The notes: generated by a model not told the origin, from the letters alone. Shown: positions 46,500-60,604, counted from the stretch's first letter. The stretch is 64,000 nucleotides of DNA from Megaleporinus macrocephalus (GCA_021613375.1 CM038710.1:24946667-25010666); one strand, 5' to 3'. A program made the numbers and translations.

Positions 46500-49400
46500 C
46501 TACTGAACTAATGACATCACATTATACCCAAAACCAAACTTTTTAGAGGCAGCTAGGGCTCCTACCAGAATCAGAGTCAGGTTTATGTTGCAGAAATGAC
46601 CTACTTCACACTGTATATAAGCCACATAGCCAAATGTTTACCACACATTGCTCATTGCCTTGTCTGTAGTGTTTAAGTAGCCATTTCATTTCACTCTTTC
46701 TCCCAAAATCTTCTACTGGTGGTTAAACGGAATTACATAAAATCCCACTTTTTTCATCACTCGATAACAGCCAAAGTTATCTTTTTCATTTCCTTCTTTA
46801 TCTGGTAAATTAGTTTAGTGAATCATTTTCCGTGTCAAAAACATTTTCAGGTAAGTCAGTTTTATACATATGCTTTTTTCATCTCTCACTTGTTTGTAAC
46901 TATTTTCAAAAATAAAAGTCTATTTGCATTTAAATCTGATTAAATCAGATTAACGCCTTGTAAACAGGACACTGATCTGGGTGGTCTTAGGGTGGACCAG
47001 CAGTGGCAAACAGTCAGTGGGCTGCCCACTATCTGGATGTTACTCTTTCATACAAAGTCTTTGGGTCCAGTTATACTGTTTACTTTATTTAGTTAATTAT
47101 TTAGCTACTTATTACCTCATTCTTTAAAGTATTGAAACTATTGGATCATGTTATGACCCACCTCAACCCATGCTATTAATTCAGATGGTTCTAAGGTAAA
47201 TATACTAGCATTAATAAGAAAACGTTGTATTTCCAAAATGATACCTTTACATGAGAAGGAAAATAAACTACACTTTTAATGTAAGTCAATGGAAGCAGAA
47301 CTTTTTGAAGTCATTTTGGGTAAATTCTTTTGGTCTATTTATCATAACATTAACACACGATGTGTCAAAAACTGAAAACTGACAGAAATGGTAATACAAA
47401 GATTTAGTTCCAACAGCAATTTACTATATATTAGGAAGTGACTGTCCTGATCCCTAAACCCTAAGCATAAATTTTAATATCTTTATATTCATTGTATTCA
47501 TTTAAAATGTTTAGGAGGGAAGTGAGACTGCATTCATGTTCCTCATGGCAACATGGGCTGCATCCAAAAGCTTTTGCTATATCCCTTCCTACTGCTCCTC
47601 TCCTACTTTGGAAAACATGGAGGAATCAAGGAGAAAAAGGAGTATGAGAAATGGAGAGAACAAGTAGAAATTGGAGAAATAGGGCAGCCGATTCCCTTAA
47701 AAGTCATATAATTTGATGGCTAATACTGATGAACTGAGCCTATCGCAATGTTTGCTTTAAAGCAAACCTCTAATTCATCTGTATCCAATCACAGCTGCAA
47801 CACAGAGCCAGCCGATTTGAGTTTTCTACTCAATAGTTTTATTTTTTATTTTACATCAAATACAAAATGTAAAACATACTCTTATGTAATTCCACTGGAT
47901 GACGCAACAGTGGGTATTTTAAGCGGCTTCTCTCTTCTCCTCTGGCCGGTAGGATGGTGTGACGAAATTGTTGTCTGGGTCTTGGAGTAGAGGAGGAGGA
48001 CCAGCAGGAAAAAGTCTTGTGTTTTTTAAACTGCCATTGTCTAGATGAACAAGGGTGTCCAGTTTATCTACAAATGGTGAGTGTGGATGGGTGATTCTTC
48101 AATTAGGGGAACTTCTACGTGCCTAGCTAATAAATCTGTGTTAAAAATACTTTATCACAAAACAAATATTTTGGGTATTTAAAAGATCATTTATTGCATC
48201 ACCAAAAATTACATACCAAAATAATTATGATTTCCATTTTTTATAATGATTTAAACATCAATACTTTGTTACTTTGGCCTTGTCCCCAACCCAGACTTTA
48301 AAACTTCTGTTCCCTAATAAAATGCTAAAAACTGATTAATGAATTAATGAAAAAAATACTCAAAGGTGAGTTTTATAATAACTTAAAAAGAAAAAATGGT
48401 AATATTTTTTTTTAAAAATCATATTTGTACAACCTATGCATATTTTTGAGCAATATATTATCGTCCCCAACATAATCATCATTACCGCAACAGTGTATGA
48501 TTTCTATAGGGAATTATTTGAAGGTAACACTTGTTTATGTTGTAACCATGGAAACAAAAACTCACAAGGGTGCACAGGTCAGCCATGAGTGAAGAGTGAC
48601 TTCTGGAAATGTAATGTATTCCTCCTGATCATAGACTATATTTATTCAGCATCTCTACCATTAACATCAACATGGCAGTACTTTATAACAAGATATTCAA
48701 TGTACATATTATTTATATGTAATTAAAGTGCATCTTGTACTGTTATCTAGCTTTAGCAAATTCTTAGCCTAGCTAGTTTTTTCACATGACCTGTTGCGAT
48801 GGTAATGACAGGTTTTCAATTTCACTATCAGTACCTTTTTAATTATTTAGAAATTAAATCTAATTCAAACTAACTGTGTGACTGTATAAAGAAATTTAAG
48901 TGAAATGCATTACTTTATAAAACTTGGTCAACATGGTCCACAAGGCATCAGCAGAGAGGTCTAGACAGTACAAAAAAAAGTAAAGATCCAGTGAAACACC
49001 AGAAATATCTTGATAGAGAAAGGCAGAGGTATGGAAGACAAAAAGAAACAGGAAAGTTTAACTATTTAACTTTCAAAACGAGAACAAAGATCCAAGCACA
49101 GACAATGTATAGTTAATCCAAGAACCAAAAGAGCCAGTGACAGAAAGAAAACAGGAAGTACAGCATTATATAACTTTAAACACACCCCCTATGTCTCCAG
49201 TACAGCTGCAAAGAAATCAGAACAATTCCCTACCAGCCCAACAAAATACAGGTGAAAATGCACATCATGAAACATCTCAAAGAAGAGGATGAAAAAAACG
49301 TATGGCAAATAGAGCAAAAACATAATTTGATCTTTGTGCTAGAAATGTCTCAAAGACAATTGGAAAAATACAAAAAGAAATGCTCTTGACAGCTTCTCAG

Positions 49401-49670
49401 CAGCTTACCCAAGTGTTGTTATTGTTGTCATTGTTACATTTGATTCTTTTGAAAACAATTCTCATGTAATTTCTCAAGTATTTCTGTTCTCTATTTTGAA
49501 ATGTCTTAATGTTTTTCATTGATGTCATTATCAGATACCATGTCAAATTGTCTGCTGTTTCTAATGAAATTTCTAATGAAACAATTACTCAACCATCCAG
49601 AGAAAAATGATCTTGAACAAAAATACAAATTAATGATTTGACGGTGAGTCCATGAAGAAATATGTAATGT
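46500..49670. other. Intergenic stretch between plpp1 and csgalnact1
   Basis: It contains a copy of the 'aagtcaatggaa' dispersed repeat (about 47210-47420) and a repeat-like segment at about 47500-47700. The remainder is AT-rich sequence with no gene recognised. Confidence 0.4.
47210..47420. repeat. Dispersed repeat ('aagtcaatgga' family)
   Basis: 'ttttaatgtaagtcaatgga' and 'tctatttatcataacatta' align with the copies at 33330 and 63480. Confidence 0.55.
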
Positions 49671-49678
49671 GTTGAATG

Positions 49679-49679
<1 letters not shown>

Positions 49680-49763
<84 letters not shown>
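49680..49763. repeat. TA microsatellite
   Basis: About 42 uninterrupted AT units. Confidence 0.95.
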
Positions 49764-49765
<2 letters not shown>

Positions 49766-50791
49766 GGATTACAGTGTTTACTATACAAATGAGGTGAAAT
49801 AACCTGTTTTGCTCCAAACCATGAAAACATGATCTTCACATAAATAAAACTAACTTATTACTAATTTTTTTTTTTATAACTTCAAAACTTTTATTTTTCA
49901 AAACTTGTTTAATCAGTTTCTCAGGCTTCATACAATTGATCAGGTATGCTTTAGACATGTCATTACAAAACCTGCTGCCAAGCAGGCCTTTGATGGACAA
50001 GATTTCTGTCATTACTAAATGAGCCGGATTAGCTTTACCAGAAGAGGTCCAGTAACGTGTGATTTGACTGGCGATTTTATAGGGATAAAGGATCGACTCT
50101 CTACTCGTTTTCCCCTCTTCTTTTATCGTGCTTTATATTTTCTTCATTTATATTGTTTTTTCTTCTCTTCTTTTATCAGCCATTTTTCTCTCAGTCCTTA
50201 GTATTTATTTTAGCAACTTGCAGGAGGGAGGTTGTGCAGAGTAAGAATTTGCATATGACAATAATCTTGAATGTTTGAACATGACAAGTATTACACCCTG
50301 TAATAATGACCTGGCCTCAGGTTTTCCAAAAACATTTTATTGTTATGATCATCTTATAGATGTGCTCAGTGTTATGCTGGCTCTACACTGTCATAAAAGA
50401 TGTTACTGCGGGTGCAATGTAAATGTGCTATGAAAAGTACAATAACAGTCTTGTGTACTTTAAAAATAGAAACTACAAATAAGAACTAGGACACTGAGTA
50501 TGCAATATCTATCACAGTTACTAAAGACAATATTATTGTAACAGAGGAATTCAATGTTCAGTGTTCTCTATTCATTCATTGCGTTTTGAGTCTGGTAAGT
50601 TGGAGGGTGGATTTCCAGAAGCAGAACTGGAGATTTCTGGCTTTCTTATTTACTATTAAAACATAGCAGACATAACATACAGTTGCATATAATATTACAT
50701 TAACAAATTAAATAATTCAGAAAATGTCTCAAGACTGCTATGTCACAAGAAAACCTTACATTTTGCACATGTGCTCCTGCTCTTAGCATTG

Positions 50792-53700
50792 TCACTGAGT
50801 TGTGTATTTGTGTAGATGATTGTCTATTTCCTGGTGAAATAAAAGGTCCCCCATCTGGCTGTGGGAAGCTTCGGTCATGGCTTTAGACTGCATGCACATT
50901 TTAAACGACTCTGTCGGTAAATCGTCTGCACAAAGTGTCTCATGCCACATATGGAAAAGTCCTCGTGAAGGGGCACGCACTACCATGAGATTGCTGTGAA
51001 GATATTTTCTGTAGAGGTGCAAATCATCCTTTCCCCAGGGTTTTATACTTGAGTCAAAGCCTCCTTTTGGAAGGGGACAAAATGTGTAATTTAGTCCACA
51101 TTAACACATATTTTACATAGTACTTTACTGTTTTTTATAGTACCTTTGGTTATAATGAAAACTATATATTGTGGCTGTGGCTGGCCACATCTACGCCATA
51201 TATATGCAGTTTTTCTCTTTACCAACAGCTTGTTCGCTACTTAGCTCAAGTCAGACTCTCAGCTGTCAGAGTACTTAGCAAATAAATAATAAATGCTGAA
51301 GAACAAATTACCTAAAACCAACATGCAAAAGCATGTCTTGAAGATTTTACTTGATGATAAAATGTAATATTAAACAAATACCCATGCATTTTCTTCCAAA
51401 ATTTGCCATTATTGTCAATACGTCATAAATGTACACACAGGTACAAAACAAATATAACGGCTTATTACCTATGTTAATGAAATCAGACCTATATTGACAT
51501 GTCATTCCAAACCCAAAATCTTGCCAGAATCCAGTACTCTTACTGATTACCTGTTGAAAAGAAAGACAACAGACAGTGCCCGTAGAAGCACATAACAGAA
51601 ACTTGTGTCTGGCTTATTTGAAACTTATTAAGTCTGAATTTTTAAAGAGAAAAGCATTTCTCACCAGCTGTTTATCAACTGGAGGTATTTTATGTTCACC
51701 ATATATTACTTCTGGGTTGTACTGGTTAAATGGTATGGGGTAGAAGACTCTTTTACCTAAAAGAGGCAATAGCATGTATTTAAGAATAAATCTGTTTAGT
51801 TGTAATGATGTTATAATGGATTGTGATCAACACACTGCATTAAATATTACAATACATCAACAGCATACATTTTATACAGTTTAAATTATAAGATCTCTTC
51901 AGGTTCTTACCAGGTTGGGAATTCATGCGGCAGGAGTAGAGAAACTCTGTAGTAAAATGTACATCCACGTCACAGAAAAAAAGAAGGACATTGCTCTTCT
52001 TCCAGGCCCGAGCACCCACATCCAAACCTCTTCCTCTGGAAAACTTCTCATTTAGATGTATTAGAGTGAAGTTCCTGTATCTCATTTTCCTGTTTGACAA
52101 GCAGAATACTCAATACTCTAGTCCAAAGCCAGTGCAAGCTAAACTAATCAGCCAAACTAATCAGCCAAACTAATCAGCGTTCACAACCCTTGAACACCTA
52201 AATTGTGAGCTAGAAAAGAAAAAGAGTGTGCACTAGATAGGAATCCCCAAGTTCTGGCTAAAATTCCTTGTTTTAGTCTTTGTAAAGTTACCTTCTATTC
52301 TTTATGCAGTACAAAGGTCCAAATAATTGGCAATTACCAATTACCTGGCAGTGGCGTTTATAATTCCTCTCACTTCATCCATTTTATCTGTTCCAAAAAA
52401 TACCACAGTGAGATGAACTCTTTCATTTGGTCGAATGCAAACTTCCCTGTGAAAGACAAGTGAAAATGTTAGAAGTGTCAAACTAGTATTACGCATATAA
52501 CAACTTTTAAAGGCACAGAGAAGCACAGACTGTGGGGATGCATTTGTCAATAACATGGCTAAATGAATAATTAATATAATGACCAAACTAATATTGTTAG
52601 AATTTGATTCAGTCAGCATAGATTATTAAAAACAACACAACAGAAAACTGAAAAAGTCAGCAAACAGCGGGGTCTATTAAATCATACCAGCTGCAACCAA
52701 AGAAATAAACTATGTTAAGGCTTGCTTGAATGAATACTAGCAGCATCCAAAACTAACACATGGCCAGTGGATGGTGGAAATGCACATCTGATCAAAACAA
52801 AAATATAATAGTAGCACCAGATTAAAGGTAGACCTATATATATACATTGCTTCTAATTAGAAGCCCCTACTAGAAAGCTTGCCTTTGCTTAGCTTACCCC
52901 CCAAAAAATATATACATGGAAATTGGGAATAGAATTTTTGACAGAATAAAAATCCCACCTGAAATTGTGCATGAATTGTCTGAATGTATCCACCCTCTTG
53001 GTCAATGGTACGATTATGTTTATTAGCATGTTGGATGTGTCAATTACTTCTTCCTTCACTTTCATCAGAGGCGCAAATGGACGAAAGAACACAAGCCTCC
53101 TGAAGTCCAGGGAAGTGTTATCTCTGAACGTGAGATCATACAGGGTCCCTTTATCTCGTTCTGTGCGAAAAAGTCCTAGTATCATTTAAAACCAAAAAAA
53201 AGAGCATTAATCCAGACAAATCTGGCCACTCCTCTCCAAAATGCAAAAAGAGTTAAGATTCAAAAGCCAGGCTTACCATCAATGAAGTCCCGTGGGGAGT
53301 ATATCCTACGATGCTGAGAATTGTCCCTTTTCTGAGGATCGTTGAGGATGTGTAGGGCTGCTTCTAAGGCCCCACCCAGGTCCTTCTGAGGAGCTCTTTG
53401 CACAGGTTGCCGGGCAAGCCCCATGTCCAGCTGATAGACCCTGTGAAGAGTAAAGCTCTCAAATGGCACAAGAGCATGCTCATTTGGCAGCTTTGTGCCC
53501 AGATGAATTTCTGCCCTATGCAGTTGCGTCTTGAAGAACACCTCAAGCTCTGAGTTACTCTTCTGCCCTAGTTCTTCCAACTCCAGTGGAAGCATTACAG
53601 CAGTCTGTTCCAGAGACTTCTGCAGCTGTCGTCTCCTCTCTTGGAGAGCCTTCTTTAACTGTAACATCTGCTTTTTGAGGCTGGTGGCATAGTGGTGATA

Positions 53701-53886
53701 CTGCACCTCATGCTCTTGCAGCAAAGCCTGGTACTTCATATCATCCACTGGCCCTTTGAACATTTGGTGCTTTTGATTTCCATGAGGTCTGCAGGTCATG
53801 AAATACAGGAGGGACACGAAGCAGAATGTCACCATAAGCATAAGTCCCCTACGGACCACTATGGCAAGTGACCACCGCTTCAGCAT
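50792..53886 (-). CDS. csgalnact1: Chondroitin sulfate N-acetylgalactosaminyltransferase 1-like
   Basis: Golgi type II enzyme that transfers GalNAc from UDP-GalNAc to glucuronate, starting or extending chondroitin sulfate chains. Coding exons (minus): 53277-53886, 52959-53175, 52345-52446, 51911-52089, 51665-51756, 51469-51550, 50792-51063. They total 1554 nt, 517 aa (human CSGALNACT1 is 532); phases all match. It has a short cytoplasmic tail, one membrane anchor (about residues 14-34) and a stem coiled coil (about 50-95). The glycosyltransferase domain follows with DVD at 350-352 (metal binding), [19 protein letters not shown], and WGKDD at 437-441. The family has WGGED there. ATG at 53886 is chosen; the open frame upstream begins only with TTG. 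Closer to CSGALNACT1 than 2, but divergent. Confidence 0.93.
52141..52178. repeat. 13-bp tandem repeat, three copies
   Basis: 'aaactaatcagcc' is repeated three times just upstream of csgalnact1 exon 4 in the intron. Confidence 0.9.
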
Positions 53887-53899
53887 GGCTGCATGGAGT

Positions 53900-56180
53900 T
53901 CTACCAAGCTAGTTCAGGAACTGCTCCAACCTGGGTCTGTGCAGTAGGTGAAATGTGTATTTCTATTTCAAATGACTGAAATTAGAGCAGTTTTAATTAG
54001 TGGCTTATGCAGAATTGGTTCTCATTCAATGCATTTTGGTTGATGCTTAAAAACTCAAGTTCTTAAGCATCTTCATGTCACCTTATGTAACGGCATCTTC
54101 TGTCCGTATCACCAAGAGTTTAACTAAAGTGGAGAAATAAAATACATCAGGGATGTTTAATAGCATGTATTTTGAACGACTCTACGTTATTTAGCATTCT
54201 GTGCCAACATAACCAGCCCATTCACAAGTCACCAAGTCCACCTTGCTAATAAAGAAGCACTTGTATAAGGAGTAATGCATAACTACTACTGCACATACAG
54301 TGCATGGATTCCCAATGGTTGTATGATATGTTTGTGTAGTGCATGCGAGAGATTGCTGATAAAAACAATTACGTGTTCTGTCAAACTGATGAGGCTGAAC
54401 AGCACAGAGCTGTACTGCAGAACACTGCATAACAACAAATTATATTAAACGCTAGCTTAGTCTTTTAGGCTGGAATGACCCTTTCATATAAATGAAAAAC
54501 GTTCCTATATATTTTGTAATTGTGGGAGAATTCTACAATTGCTAAACTTTCAGAATATTAGGTGATTTGACCTGCTTGTGATATGGTGTTCGTTGTGTGG
54601 CTGTGACACTGTGTAACCGAGTCACAGCCAGAGATGCTTACACAGGAAGAACATCATATTTAATTACATAAATGTGAAATAATGAAACTAGAAAACAAGC
54701 GCAATTTACAAAAAAAGTTTGAGAACAAGGATTTAAATTCAAGCCCTTCTTTGGAGAGACAGTGCATTCCCAACGGAGGGTTTGGATCCAATAGTGGTTT
54801 ACAAGCTACAATAAGCTGTAAATTTGAAAGTAATGGTAGATGGGCATGAAGTAATGAAGATAAGGTTTCCCTCTTTGTCCGAAGAAAATGTATAAATTAA
54901 GGTTAAGATTAACGTATTATAAATATGCTTTTTACAATTTGGCCTAAAATATACATATATTCATATTCATATATGCTCTCATATGTCAGCAAGGTACATG
55001 CAAGGCATACAGCAAAATAATTAATTAAAAAAAAAATAAGAAAGATCTGTCATTTATTACTGTCAATATTACAAATCATGTATGTTAGAACAAAACCTAA
55101 TATCTGTAAAACTGCAACTTTACCAAGGAAGAAAAAACATTCTTAACTCTCAAGTGAAGTTAACACTTTTAGGCTTTTTAGGAATGTTTCTGTTGGTCTG
55201 TTCATCAGGTAATTTTTAGCATTTTTAAATTCAGTGAAAAAAGTACAAGATCACAATAGTGGAGACAATTTCTGACAGCAGTCAAAAATAGTTTGCAATG
55301 CATCATTTTATATCAAACCACACTGACTGGCCTTTTTTACATGTCAGTGATTAAATCATGCAAAATAGTTTTTCTTTCAGATCTCTTAAAATAAAATATA
55401 CCTTATTTATTAGCTCCTTGGAAACATTTCACACAACTACATCTGCATTAACATCAAATCATTCAAAATCTGGTCATAATTAAAAACCTGCACTCACCTT
55501 GCTCTCTCTTTTACAAACTTCCCTGTTAGACATCACAGACCCCTTCTCTACTACCAACAACCCATGTGCAGTGCTGGCAGTAAGGCTAACTGAACAGTCT
55601 TCCTGTATGACTTTTCCACAAGCATGTTAATTTGCTGTGCATTACCCATGAGGCCTCAGAGCTCTGCTCAGTGCATGCTCTGTTCTGCCTTCTACAAACA
55701 AACTCCTCCCTCTTTAAAAGTATGAAAGCAGAGTTGTTTCACACATATATGGTGCAGAGGACTTCTACATGTATAAAAGAAGTGACATTTATGCATATAT
55801 AGCCCTTAAAATGTGCTGGGAAACTCTTTATCTACATTATTAATTATATTTTAATACTAAATGCAAATAATCATGAATGACTCAAGACAGGAGCAGTACC
55901 TAGAAAATGTTCTATATTTGCAATAATGAGTGTTCATGCTCAAGTCTACTGCATGTTTTGTGTGCGCCCACCAAAAATTGCCCAACAACATTGATTGACA
56001 GTGATTATTTATTATTGTATTTTAAAATGGGAACAAGCCCAATGGTTTAGGCCTTGCCAGAGCCCAGATTCCAAGCATATACTGAATATCTGGTCTCATA
56101 TTAAACATAAACCAGGTTGGCAATGTTTAAATCCATAAAAGTGAACTTGGTTCTTCTTTTGCCAGACAAACCTTTTTCTA
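53900..56180. other. Intergenic stretch between csgalnact1 and spindlin
   Basis: Probably holds the csgalnact1 5' untranslated exon(s) and promoter, none clearly delimited; a weak acceptor-like CTGCACAG is near 53937. A fragment of the 'aagtcaat' repeat family lies at about 55095-55290. No other gene recognised. Confidence 0.4.
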
Positions 56181-56902
56181 TGTATTTATTTTATTTTTAC
56201 TGAATCACTGACAAATGATTAGTTGATTAATGATTAAACTGAAAAGCTTAACATTATACCATTTTTGCAAGAGTGTATGTGTGTGTGCATAAATTATATT
56301 TTTTAAAGGGGTCAAATTTCTGTGAATTTGCTTCTTTTAATAGAAAAGACAGTCTAAGCTTTACAGCTTGAAAAATGACAGTAGTATTTACAGTTTAAAG
56401 GCAGATTTCAAATATCAAAAAACACCAGCAAGTAATTACAAAAAACAGATACAAGCAAAAGGGTCAATAACCAAGACATCTGTTCCGACCACAAGGGGGC
56501 ATACAGTGGTTTCCTAACGAAATATTTGCTTGTACAGCAATACAGAATGTAAAAAACACCCAAGAGGGCACTGCTTGTGTGCATAACTATACAAATAGAA
56601 TCAGTACAATAAAGAAACAACATGCCTTTTAATGCAATCAGGAAAAGCATTTTGTGTAAACTCTCCTGAGAAAAAAATGGAAGACTACTTTAGAAGCACC
56701 TTAGAATCCTGAAATGGACTACAAACTCAATGTTTTTTTCTGTGCATCCAATATAGAACCAAAGAGCCAAACTTTAACGTTGGTCTTAACTGAAAAATTG
56801 GAAATAGCGGACAAGTGGAAAAAATTAGAACATCTGCAAAATACAGCAGCAACATGTTAAAAACTCAAGTTCACGTTCTTTCACATTACACAAAATGTAC
56901 GA
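56180..56902 (-). other. Probable 3' untranslated region of spindlin
   Basis: Follows the spindlin stop codon without further coding sense. AATAAA-type signals occur on the minus strand at about 56180-56195. The extent is inferred. Confidence 0.4.
56489..56502 (+). promoter_or_regulatory. CTCF-like motif
   Basis: CCACAAGGGGGCAT is a very close match to the CTCF core. It lies in the spindlin 3' untranslated region, between the spindlin and csgalnact1 transcription units. Confidence 0.45.
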
Positions 56903-59523
56903 TCAAACCATATCATATACATAAACATGATAGTCATCTTCAAACTTAATAAAATACACTGATGGTTTGGCCTCAACCTGATGAATAACTGTGCCGGTCC
57001 TCTGCGTTCCATCCTCTTTCACATACTCCACTTGCTTTCCAACAAGGCTCTCAATAACTTCACCTGGCTCTACAGCTTCAACAGAGTCATCTGAAACATG
57101 AAGAGAGATGTCAATGGTCAGGGTAAAACAAGGTTTTGTTATACAAAGGGGGATTTCATTGGTCTTTTTTAGTTTTCAGCATAAAATCAATCAATTATTA
57201 AAGCGTAAACAAAGCTATTCAAAACAAAGCCATGATGATAGTAACCAGATGACAAAGTAATATTGCCTACAAAAGCTCCCTCACATAAAGCAATTACATA
57301 AAACATTTACAAATGTCTTGCTTGCCAGCAAGTGATTAGTAATTAGACACAGTTTTATGACAGTTTTGAGATAAAGACTTGGCCTACAACATATTGCCAA
57401 AGCCAGTTCCTGGAAGAAAGGTATATGCAAGGTGCAGCACAAGAAAAACTCCAAAGAACACTTTATTTTAAAATTAACAATACATACAATCCACTGTAAA
57501 AAGATTTGTATGTAAATTCATCAACAGTGAACCATTTCTTATCAAACTAATCTGAATGATTCATACAAAAATGTAAACAAATGGTGAAAACACCTTCAAA
57601 TGTTTCTCTTATATCTAACAATTTACTTAGAACAAAATGAGTCAATCTTATTACCTAATCTGAATGCCTTACATGAGTAGCATGGATAATAATAATGACT
57701 CGTTGTTTACCTGACTCTGGAAGTATACGAAGGTCACCCTCTTTGTAGTCTTCAAGAAGTTGGTACAAGTAAAGTACAGGGTCCTTCTCATAGGTAATGA
57801 AAAACCATGTGGGCATCATGGGAGCTCTGGCAAGCACTAACCCCCTCCAGGGATTTTTTGATCCATCATCCATCTCAAATTGGTGCTCCACAGCTCGACC
57901 CAAGATCATGTCAGCTAGACGAGCATCACTCATTCGATACGAGGCTGGAGGCAAAGATAACGTTGCTTTTTAATATACCACAGCACTTGTTTACTTATTA
58001 AAGTGGTACTTGTATTAGCTTTATGTCATTATTCATATCTTTCAGTTGGTTTAGAACATTTACATGACGTTATGTTTTTTTTTTTTTACTTTTTCAGTCA
58101 AACATATTCACAAAACCATTCCTTTAATCATTAAGTCACATAATGTGTTGTCATATTCAGCATCTTTACCATGCAACAGTTTTTATTATCACTTACCAAT
58201 TTTGTCAGGTAAGATTTCAAGATCTTGAACCCTCTCATCTCTGAGAATCTCCAGACCATATACACAGTCACAGCCATCGTACTTGATGAGGTACAGAGAA
58301 GGGTTTACTGCAACCTGGTCTAGGACGGTCCCAGCCCAGTAAGACATGGGACTGTAACAATCTTCTTTCCATTTGTGTTTTATCCTGCAGCCAACAATAT
58401 TCCGTCTAGGTGGGGTAGCTGGCATGCTAGGACTCACATGACGCACATGCTTATGCCTAACGCAAAAGTAAAAATAATATATTTAAAAAAATATTTGATT
58501 GGTGCTTGTAGTGTATAGCTATAAAATTCTGGGCTTCAGCGTGACGTTTTACTGTTTTGATTATTTGCGAAAGCAGACACTTACAAAGCATTTGTGCAAA
58601 ACATGCTAAGTAGACACTTTTGTAGGTATACCTACCTAGTATCTACACTCAATCAATCACCAAGGAGCACATACGTTGCAAGTGTGATTTTTAAAAACAT
58701 CAGTATTGCTGACAGTATGTGACTATGGTCCTGTGGTCATTAAGTGACCCCTATTGAAAGGCTACAGGAGGATGAATACAAATTGTACATGCAGAAAGGT
58801 GAGCTGTTTTTATGCAAGGCCTACCAACAAAGTATAATCCCAAATAATCTGCTCAGTGGTGCCATTGACGGACAGGAAAGAGACTGACTGACAAATTCTT
58901 CAGCAACAGATGAGCTACAATCAGTTTAACTCACACACTTTGCTTCACTCTACACTTATAACCTCTGTTCTCTATTAAAGCATTCTTATCCATTACCTAG
59001 ATATGCAATCATTTACATCACAGCTGTGAATCTTTTTCTTGATTGTTTAAATGATAAACAAAAATGTTTTAAGGACATGCAAACAGTTTCAAAGATATAG
59101 GATGCGGGTGATCGTGTGACAAATGTATATACTGCAAATGTGGCAGACACAAAGGAAAGACAATGGAGAGCAGGAGCAATGCCAGGACTGTATACCATGA
59201 AGATTGTTGGTATGAAGGCAAACCTGGGCATATTAACCTAGAAGCACCATCGAGGGTTAACAGATACTCACTTATGCAAGCCTTTTTTCTTCATGGTAGG
59301 TCTGCTCACAGACACATCAGCTTTGGCTGTAAATGCACAACAAAAAGGCTGTACCGTGAACATCATTGTAAATTATATTTTATTGTTGACACTCATTGTT
59401 ACTCAAAAACAACGAGACTTTGGGCGACTGTACCCAGATCTCTTAAGTCTACTACCTACCTCCTCTAGAGCTGTGGTGGTGACCTGAAGTCTTCCTTGAC
59501 CTATTCATTAATTCGGAGATCAT
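56903..59523 (-). CDS. spin1: Spindlin-family histone methyl-lysine reader
   Basis: Nuclear chromatin reader; spindlins bind histone H3 trimethylated on lysine 4 through an aromatic cage. Coding exons (minus): 59460-59523, 59272-59326, 58197-58456, 57711-57944, 56903-57090. They give 801 nt, 266 aa from ATG 59523, or 261 aa from the second ATG at 59508 (MNRSRKTSG), nearer the human SPIN1 length of 262. Three Tudor-like repeats are visible: RRNIVGCRI...[12 protein letters not shown], then AVEHQF...NPWRG...[10 protein letters not shown], then [14 protein letters not shown]...[13 protein letters not shown]. Cage residues of the second repeat (the F, W and Y of QF, PWRG, ITY and VLYLY) are kept. 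The N-terminus is basic with a His-rich patch. The intron-containing structure argues against a retrocopy; the exact paralogue is uncertain. Confidence 0.93.
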
Positions 59524-60173
59524 AAACCAGGGTTGGAGATTAGCTTCTTCTGACTCAATAGCCTGGAAGAATGCAGGAAAGTTTGAAATGTAAATATTTG
59601 AAAAAAACTTTTCATGCACTGACTGTTGCCTATCTGTGAACATCCACTTTTAATGTGGAATAAAACGTATGTCTAAGAGACTTTCTTGCTTACAAAAAAG
59701 AGCTTGTAAAAAGCACAGCGCCAATTGTCTACAGCAGCTGCACGTTTTCACTGCCATTGTGTTTACATGTCTCACTCATTACCACCACAAAGCTACTACC
59801 AAACCTGGGAACCCGTTAATGAGTGTAAACCCGAGGAAAGAAGTGGCCGAAAGTTACAATTCCCCGTACCAGCTTAAATAGTGCAGAAGTTGCGCCTGAC
59901 TGTAATTGAGGCACCAGTTAAGGTGGAACGGGGAATTCGAAGAATTAGCTCCCTTCAGAAAGTAAGCGGCTGAGCTTTTCCAGCAAACGGATAGCGAGCC
60001 TGAGTTTTACGGTAACCCTAAACGGGGTAAACGACGCGGCGTGGCTGGACAAAATAATAGAGAAATTATATGACCATTTTGCCCACGTGCACACACAAGT
60101 ATCCACACACAGTATATTCCCAGTTGTAGTTCTACTGCCGTCCAATGGAAGTCCTACAGATAGGTTTACTTAC

Positions 60174-60400
60174 AAAAGGCACGAGTCGTCTTGAAAAGCG
60201 GTTTAAACTGCTGCACTTCGTAATGTGGGATTCTCTCTTTTTTCCATCGCTAAGAAAGGCTGCAGTTAAATATGCCCTGTTAGTCGAGTAGAACACATAA
60301 ACAATTAAGTGGATTAGGCGAAGTTCTACACGCCCCAACTAACAACAGCGTCCCCCACTGCGAGAAACTGCATTCGGTGATGATTTCTACGCATGCGCAT
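60174..60400 (-). promoter_or_regulatory. Spindlin 5' untranslated exon and promoter
   Basis: A good minus-strand donor, CTTTT|GTAAGTAAAC, lies at 60173/60174. The exon would extend up to about 60340. At 60389-60402 the minus strand reads TGCGCATGCGTA, nearly the NRF1 consensus, typical of CpG-type promoters. The composition is GC-richer than the surroundings. Confidence 0.5.
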
Positions 60401-60604
60401 CAGAACGTTCCTCCAGAGGCGTCCTGGCCGCTTCCACACAATAAAAACAACATTCTTACAACAGCAATAACACAGGTAGTTTCAATCACGAATAGTCATT
60501 TTTTAACTAACACGTTTGATGTCGAAAAATAATTTGGCTTTTGTATTTATGTTAACAAAAAGTTTTACATCAAGCCTCAGATTAAGCTTTCCCCCCTACA
60601 AACT

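Noticed and set aside
53887..53907. Seven-residue N-terminal extension of csgalnact1
   Set aside because: It would start at TTG. The ATG at 53886 gives the expected short cytoplasmic tail for a Golgi enzyme.
59163..59468. 101-codon plus-strand frame
   Set aside because: It is antisense to spindlin exon 2 and its intron, with no resemblance to any family.
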